Assembly (NCBI GenBank): GCA_032353305.1
Contig: JAUCNG010404917.1
Coordinates: forward strand, 1-10,433
Direction of reading: 5' to 3'
DNA length: 10,433 nt
Source of the DNA: Cephalothrix spiralis
Taxonomy: Eukaryota > Nemertea > Palaeonemertea > Archinemertea > Cephalotrichidae
Shown here: positions 9,401-10,433 of the stretch, in pieces
Position numbering within the stretch: position 1 is the first letter of the stretch
Layout of the letters: every line of letters begins with the position of its first letter
Made by a program: the position numbers and the translations under genes
Notes under the pieces: model-generated
The model's input: only the letters and a program-made list of their open reading frames with translations
Told to the model about the DNA's origin: nothing
The model's database searches: none

Positions 9401-9719
9401 CATTTATACTTATTGGGGGAGATTTCAATTTTATGATGCTTTCTTTTTTATCAATACATATACTTTTTCAATAGTCATTCCTAGTATTTTTTCGTTATTT
9501 CAATGACAAATTCTATTTCAATGTCAAATTATTATTCCAATGACAAATTATCATTTTGATGACGAATTTTTATTTGAATCACAAATTAACTTTCAGATGT
9601 TGATGAGTGCACACGTAGGTTGCATGATTGTAGCAATAACGCAGAGTGCCTAAATACACAAGGATCATTTACATGCCAGTGCCGAAACGGGTATTATGGC
9701 ACTGGTGATAAATGTTTGG
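320..9719 (+). CDS. Predicted type II single-pass membrane protein with EGF repeats (nine exons, 5' partial)
   Basis: Span of a multi-exon gene; the exons are listed separately. The nine exons total 1,830 nt and join in one open frame with matching phases (0, 1, 2, 0, 1, 2, 1, 1 at successive junctions). Numbering from the first complete codon, residues 1-448 are polar and low-complexity, with a basic cluster at 38-48, five prolines at 206-210, a Pro/Lys stretch at 246-257 and a serine run at 281-287. Residues about 449-468 are hydrophobic and follow three basic residues at 445-447. Sequons lie at N489 and N504. An EGF-like module has cysteines at 534, 540, 544, 551, 553 and 567, and a calcium-binding EGF has them at 573, 580, 586, 595, 597 and 608. 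Inference: N-terminus in the cytoplasm, EGFs outside, acting as a surface receptor or adhesion molecule. The family is not recognised. Teneurin has a similar layout but different EGF repeats. The start codon lies outside the window. Confidence 0.8.
539..969. mobile_element. 431-bp foldback element with CACTAG ends (CACTA-like MITE candidate)
   Basis: The outer 31 bases of the two ends are inverted copies of each other at 24 of 31 positions, with the first ten (CACTAGTCAA) identical. Weaker inverted similarity continues for about 30 bases further in, around shared AGCGC and GGC motifs. The element is visibly richer in GC and CpG than the surrounding intron, which marks it as foreign. TAT occurs just outside both ends (535-537 and 970-972), but the left copy is separated from the repeat by one G, so the target duplication is ambiguous. 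CACTA/EnSpm elements characteristically begin CACTA, but class assignment is inference. No transposase is present. The open frames on both strands inside it are a by-product of its base composition. Confidence 0.65.
1241..1410. repeat. CAACGTTG-type repeat cluster
   Basis: Two exact 26-bp tandem copies at 1304-1329 and 1330-1355 each contain the palindrome TTTCAACGTTGAAA. Degraded copies flank them at 1244-1266, 1361-1382 and 1384-1409. The cluster may be the internal part of a larger element, but I could not find matching ends. Confidence 0.75.
1681..1709. repeat. 13-bp direct tandem repeat
   Basis: The unit TAAATTAGTTTAC occurs twice back to back (1681-1693 and 1694-1706), followed by the first three bases of a third copy. 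The unit is close to palindromic. No function is evident. Confidence 0.7.
2684..2768 (+). CDS. Exon B: lysine-rich and acidic segment
   Basis: An 85-nt exon, acceptor ATCACAG at 2677-2683, donor GTATAC at 2769. It starts in phase 0 and ends with one base over (G), which the GT of the next exon completes to glycine. The 28 codons encode a strongly basic block, Arg-Ser then five lysines then Arg-Lys-Gln-Arg, followed by an aromatic/acidic stretch and Ser-Ser-Glu-Asp-Glu. The basic block resembles a monopartite nuclear localisation signal. The SSEDE motif fits casein kinase 2 sites. Both are motif-level inferences. The donor is less canonical than the others, so support comes mainly from phase agreement on both sides. 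Confidence 0.75.
2769..3497 (+). other. Intron 2 (729 bp)
   Basis: Donor GTATAC, acceptor TACTCCTTTAG. AT-rich throughout. I see no repeat, RNA gene or additional exon in it. The exon 3 frame stays open upstream of the acceptor to about 3401, but that extension lacks the composition of the exon. Confidence 0.65.
3498..3711 (+). CDS. Exon C: Ser/Arg-rich cytoplasmic segment
   Basis: A 214-nt exon with acceptor CTCCTTTAG and donor GTAAGA. GT at the start completes the glycine begun in exon B, and AG at the end is completed by A of exon D to give arginine. The 70 full codons encode a polar sequence rich in Arg, Ser, Ala and Asp, starting Arg-His-Ile-Val-Arg-Pro-Pro and ending Ala-Leu-Glu-Asn. 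It has no cysteines, no hydrophobic stretch and no domain I can name. It looks intrinsically disordered, with many potential phosphorylation sites. Confidence 0.85.
4099..4496. repeat. Degenerate direct repeat flanking and interrupted by the MITE
   Basis: CAGAAACTTTGGTCCAAAA at 4109-4127 recurs as CAGGAACTTTGGTCTAAAA at 4436-4454 (17 of 19 identical), with similarity continuing about nine bases upstream. A third, weaker relative (CCGACGTAATTTT, then GAAACTGTCGTC) follows at 4463-4495 and matches CCGATGGAATTTA upstream of the first copy. The unit would be roughly 40-45 bp. The MITE appears to have inserted at the end of one unit. Confidence 0.55.
4131..4421. mobile_element. 291-bp MITE with perfect 13-bp TIRs (hAT-like ends)
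   Basis: The left end CAGGGTGACAACA (4131-4143) and right end TGTTGTCACCCTG (4409-4421) are perfect inverted repeats. AACAT flanks both sides (4126-4130 and 4422-4426) as a 5-bp target-site duplication. Inside, a 24-bp sequence built around TTCCATGACATTTCCAGG occurs twice exactly (4297-4320 and 4379-4402), with partial copies near 4148 and 4336. There is no coding capacity, so the element is non-autonomous. CAGGG-starting ends recall hAT transposons, but most of those make 8-bp duplications. A lineage making 5-bp duplications is inference. Confidence 0.9.
4491..4576. repeat. 86-nt imperfect palindrome (long hairpin)
   Basis: The inner arms CCAAACCTAAAACAA (4514-4528) and TTGTTTTAGGTTTGG (4539-4553) pair perfectly over 15 bp around a 10-nt loop. 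Outside a symmetrical 7-by-7 internal loop, 4491-4506 pairs with 4561-4576 at 14 of 16 positions plus one G-T wobble. It could be a small foldback transposon, or an RNA hairpin within the pre-mRNA. Size and shape also overlap those of a microRNA precursor, but the large internal loop argues against that. Confidence 0.85.
4823..5108 (+). CDS. Exon D: cytoplasmic segment with polyproline
   Basis: A 286-nt exon, acceptor ACTATTACAG, donor GTAAGAAGC after CTGGCAG. One base (A) completes the arginine begun in exon C; 95 full codons follow and the exon ends in phase 0. The product is highly charged (Asp/Lys/Arg-rich), with a five-proline run directly after Asp-His-Asp... type acidic residues at window residues 206-210, then Ser-Met-Leu-Met-Gly-Gly. 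Polyproline runs of this kind can bind SH3, WW or EVH1 domains, but no specific consensus is complete enough to name a partner. No start codon is needed here: the frame is open upstream through the splice junction. Confidence 0.88.
5237..5646. mobile_element. About 410-bp TTAA-flanked non-autonomous element (candidate)
   Basis: TTAA lies at 5233-5236 and at 5647-5650. Just inside each is GGGTGACG in inverted orientation (5242-5249; CGTCACCC at 5635-5642), so the ends are inverted repeats of about 12 bp with one gap. TTAA duplications are typical of piggyBac and Kolobok families, though TTAA is also frequent by chance in AT-rich DNA. The interior has repeated TTCACGAA-like motifs (about 5300, 5536, 5566, 5580) and a GC-rich palindrome near 5410-5430. 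No coding capacity is seen. Confidence 0.5.
5410..5430. repeat. GC-rich small palindrome
   Basis: GCGCC and GGCGC pair around a GAA loop within a 21-bp GC-rich block, with imperfect pairing beyond. It is an abrupt GC-rich island in otherwise AT-rich DNA and lies inside the TTAA-flanked element, so it is probably part of that element. Confidence 0.6.
5751..5970 (-). mobile_element. tRNA-derived SINE, copy 1 (degenerate)
   Basis: On the minus strand, reading from about 5970, there is a decayed A-box region (around 5952-5961) and a near-consensus B box, GATTTGAATCC, at 5907-5917. The body shares blocks with the copy in intron 5: ACTGTTCTCA (5778-5787) and ACGCGACCTAGT (5834-5845). Compared with that copy, it has about 38 extra bases between these blocks. 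A run of eight A's near 5664-5671 (T's on the minus strand) could be a pol III terminator. A 71-codon open frame on the plus strand here is spurious. Confidence 0.7.
6107..6482 (+). CDS. Exon E: Pro/Ser-rich cytoplasmic segment
   Basis: Longest exon (376 nt), acceptor TATTGTTTAG, donor GTAAGTGTG. It starts in phase 0 and ends with a single T that CT of the next exon completes to serine. The 125 full codons begin Val-Asp-Gln-Asp. The product is rich in Pro, Ser, Ala and Lys: Pro-Pro-Lys-Glu-Pro-Pro-Pro-Val-Lys-Lys-Lys-Pro near its start (SH3-ligand-like), then Ser-Ser-Ser-Ser-Cys-Ser-Ser, and a proline-rich end around Pro-Val-Phe-Pro-Pro-Lys-Val-Pro. It is low-complexity and probably disordered, with no folded domain recognised. 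Presumed cytoplasmic. Confidence 0.88.
6483..7042 (+). other. Intron 5 (560 bp)
   Basis: Donor GTAAGTGTG; acceptor preceded by a strong pyrimidine tract (TTCCTTCTTTCTTTCCTAG). Its 3' third is a tRNA-derived SINE that stops about 70 bp before the exon, just short of a TTAAC sequence at about 7012-7016 that could serve as branch point. The first 320 bp show no feature. Confidence 0.75.
6802..6973 (-). mobile_element. tRNA-derived SINE, copy 2 (intact A and B boxes)
   Basis: The minus strand carries TAGCTAAGTCGG (plus-strand positions 6953-6964), an exact match to the pol III A-box consensus TRGCNNAGYNGG. GGTTCGAACC follows 34 nt downstream (6909-6918), matching the B box. Spacing and order are those of a tRNA gene, with a D-arm-like and a T-arm-like segment, but the stems are imperfect and no acceptor stem closes, so this is a SINE head, not a functional tRNA. 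The body shares ACTGTTCTCA (6835-6844) and ACGCAACCTAGT (6853-6864) with the copy in intron 4. Confidence 0.85.
7043..7313 (+). CDS. Exon F: juxtamembrane cytoplasmic segment
   Basis: A 271-nt exon with the best pyrimidine tract among the coding acceptors and a GTAAGTATAC donor. CT completes the serine from exon E; 89 full codons follow; AA is left over and is completed by T of exon G to asparagine. The sequence starts Gly-Lys-Pro-Val-Pro-Ile-Pro-Val-Val-Pro, passes through an acidic Ser/Asp/Gly-rich stretch (Ser-Ser-Glu-Asp-Val-Pro-Asp-Glu and following), and ends with basic residues (Lys-Asn-Lys) directly before the hydrophobic segment. Those positive charges favour a cytoplasmic placement of this side of the membrane. 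The frame is also open upstream of the acceptor to an ATG at 6970, but that stretch is pyrimidine tract and SINE edge. Confidence 0.88.
7314..7781 (+). other. Intron 6 (468 bp)
   Basis: Donor GTAAGTATAC, acceptor ATTATTTCAG. A somewhat GC-richer stretch at about 7360-7580 is open on both strands for 73 codons, but it has no phase-compatible exon: joined from exon F, it hits TAG after about ten codons. A small hairpin (TACACAC / GTGTGTA) lies near 7510-7528. Confidence 0.65.
7782..7990 (+). CDS. Exon G: transmembrane segment and glycosylated stalk
   Basis: A 209-nt exon, acceptor ATTATTTCAG, donor GTAAGTATTC. T completes asparagine from exon F; 69 full codons follow; G is left over. Residues 449-468 run from Phe-His-Thr-Thr-Leu-Leu to Gly-Val-Tyr-Ser and form the only long hydrophobic stretch in the protein. 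With lysines before it and sequons Asn-Gly-Ser (489) and Asn-Thr-Ser (504) after it, a signal-anchor (type II) topology is the natural reading. The stalk is Lys-rich and has no cysteine. Alternatively, Met456 could start a shorter form in which this stretch acts as a signal peptide; I consider that less likely. Confidence 0.88.
7991..8451 (+). other. Intron 7 (461 bp)
   Basis: Donor GTAAGTATTC, acceptor TATTATTTTCAG. I see no repeat, RNA gene or extra exon in it. Confidence 0.7.
8452..8604 (+). CDS. Exon H: EGF-like module
   Basis: A 153-nt exon, acceptor TATTTTCAG, donor GTAAGATAAC, phase 1 at both ends. AA completes glutamate; 50 codons follow. After a short linker (Ile-Pro-Asp-Ala-Tyr-Leu-Pro-Asp-Pro) come six cysteines spaced C-x5-C-x3-C-x6-C-x-C-x13-C. 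The Cys-Leu-Cys-Pro-Arg-Gly-Tyr core and the final loop ending Asn-Asp-Lys-Thr-Ser-Cys are typical of EGF-like domains. The calcium-binding Asp-x-Asp-Glu signature is absent at its start. It should form three disulfides in the extracellular or secretory compartment. The frame continues past the donor into the intron for about 50 codons without domain character. Confidence 0.9.
8605..9596 (+). other. Intron 8 (992 bp)
   Basis: Donor GTAAGATAAC, acceptor AACTTTCAG. Very AT-rich. It contains a 12-bp palindrome ATGCATATGCAT at 8876-8887 and, at its 3' end, a degenerate tandem repeat (9495-9589). No extra EGF exon or other gene is visible. Confidence 0.7.
9495..9589. repeat. Degenerate 19-20 bp tandem repeat, about five units
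   Basis: Successive units read roughly TTATTTCAATGACAAATT, with changes: about 9495, 9513, 9532, 9551 and 9571. The array ends within ten bases of the acceptor of the calcium-binding EGF exon, so it overlaps the place where that exon's branch point should be. Confidence 0.65.
9597..9719 (+). CDS. Exon I: calcium-binding EGF domain
   Basis: A 123-nt exon, acceptor AACTTTCAG, donor GTGAGT, phase 1 at both ends, the standard size and phase for a single cbEGF exon. AT completes aspartate to give Asp-Val-Asp-Glu-Cys, the N-terminal calcium-binding signature. Six cysteines are spaced C-x6-C-x5-C-x8-C-x-C-x10-C. Cys-Leu-Asn-Thr-Gln-Gly-Ser-Phe-Thr-Cys matches the C-x-[DN]-x4-[FY]-x-C consensus, which supplies another calcium ligand and is the site of Asx beta-hydroxylation in this family. 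cbEGFs usually occur in tandem, so further modules may follow downstream. This is the most confidently identified part of the window. Confidence 0.96.
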
Positions 9720-10030
9720 GTGAGTCATTAATAGATGTCACTCTAAATCTAATGTATATAAACACAGATATGAACTGCTAATATATAATTATAACTATTG
9801 CAACGATGCATATATACATAAGCAACCTAATATATCAAATGTCTAAGTCAAAAATAATTTTTGTAATTATTTTAATTATTTTATAAATTTATGCTACTAT
9901 CCAAGTCACTCATTCCAGCCTCATATATTTTGCCAAATTTAAATGGTTTTTTTTCATTATATTAAATATGAAAGTAAGATATTTAGATAATATCCATAGA
10001 TTACTTTCCTTTTTCTCTCCTTTGTATCAG
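9720..10030 (+). other. Intron 9 (311 bp if the next exon is real)
   Basis: Begins with donor GTGAGT after the cbEGF exon and is AT-rich. It ends in a long pyrimidine tract (TTTCCTTTTTCTCTCC) before TTTGTATCAG at 10021-10030, one of the best acceptor contexts in the window. Confidence 0.5.
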
Positions 10031-10092
10031 CTGTAGATCATTTAAAAGTTTTCGGAAAACTTTATATGCATAAACTTAGATTACATCATTAA
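10031..10092 (+). CDS. Candidate terminal exon with stop codon
   Basis: After the strong acceptor at 10030, CT completes the G left by the cbEGF exon to give alanine. The phase-matched frame then reads Val-Asp-His-Leu-Lys-Val-Phe-Gly and on to Arg-Leu-His-His, and stops at TAA (10090-10092), giving 20 residues. There is no good downstream donor, and AATAAA hexamers follow at 10265, 10370 and 10383, so this could be a 3'-terminal exon of a short form ending after one cbEGF. The peptide has no domain character, and a strong acceptor can occur by chance. The initial Ala-Val-Asp resembles a cbEGF start that lacks the following Glu-Cys. Confidence 0.4.
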
Positions 10093-10433
10093 AAATTATG
10101 ATTAAAATAGTATTGGAGATATAAACTTTAGATACTTCTGAGTGTAATTGGTGTATTCTTAGTCATCTCGACCTCTTTATGATCACACGAAAGGACATTA
10201 CCACAGAAATTCCATATGGAAATTCTACAAATTGAAATGTTTAAATTCAGCTACCATAATATTAAATAAAGCAACCTTTCAATATTATCAGAATAGCTCA
10301 CTTTCATATTGATGAATTTAAAATGAACCATGAAAAAGTTTGGCATAATATGTGCAACTGTAATAATTTAATAAATATTTCCAATAAAAGTGCATTATGT
10401 ATATATGCATAGCTTTGCAATCATTTTAGTAAA
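10093..10433 (+). other. Possible 3' UTR, or continuing intron
   Basis: AT-rich sequence without coding potential. Three AATAAA hexamers cluster at 10265-10270, 10370-10375 and 10383-10388. If the exon at 10031 is used, this would be its 3' untranslated region. If not, it is intron leading to further EGF exons beyond the window. Confidence 0.4.

Noticed and set aside
320-9719. Naming the gene as a teneurin
   Set aside because: The layout is similar, but a calcium-binding EGF so near the membrane and the absence of teneurin-like tandem EGFs argue against it.

Overview
The window is animal (metazoan) nuclear DNA. It is AT-rich, with introns of 0.46 to 2.25 kb, textbook GT-AG splice sites, a calcium-binding EGF domain carried on its own phase 1-1 exon, and several short non-autonomous repeats inside introns. 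I cannot name the species. Intron size, repeat style and EGF exon structure would fit a marine invertebrate, for example a tunicate or another invertebrate deuterostome, but that is a weak inference. Nothing looks bacterial, viral or organellar.

The window is essentially one plus-strand gene, incomplete at its 5' end. Nine internal exons can be placed (320-432, 2684-2768, 3498-3711, 4823-5108, 6107-6482, 7043-7313, 7782-7990, 8452-8604, 9597-9719). Each is open in only the frame required, and all eight junctions agree in codon phase. Joined, they give 1,830 nt, about 609 complete residues, with no stop. The start codon lies upstream of the window. The 3' end is either beyond the window or in a candidate terminal exon at 10031-10092, which has a strong acceptor, the matching phase, a stop after 20 codons and AATAAA signals 170 to 300 bp downstream.

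The predicted protein has at least 448 residues of low-complexity, charged, Ser/Pro-rich sequence with a lysine-rich cluster and polyproline stretches. One hydrophobic segment preceded by lysines follows, then a short region with two N-glycosylation sequons, a six-cysteine EGF-like module and a canonical calcium-binding EGF module. The simplest reading is a type II single-pass membrane protein with a long cytoplasmic tail and extracellular EGF repeats. I do not recognise the family. Teneurins have the same broad layout, but their EGF repeats are not of this type.

The introns carry the rest of the structure. Intron 1 has a 431-bp foldback element with CACTAG ends (539-969) and a CAACGTTG-rich repeat cluster (1241-1410). 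Intron 3 has a 291-bp MITE with 13-bp perfect terminal inverted repeats and a 5-bp target duplication (4131-4421), followed by an 86-nt near-perfect hairpin (4491-4576). Intron 4 has a TTAA-flanked element (5237-5646) and a tRNA-derived SINE. Intron 5 has a second, better preserved copy of that SINE. Introns 2, 6 and 7 show little. Intron 8 ends in a degenerate tandem repeat just before the EGF exon.
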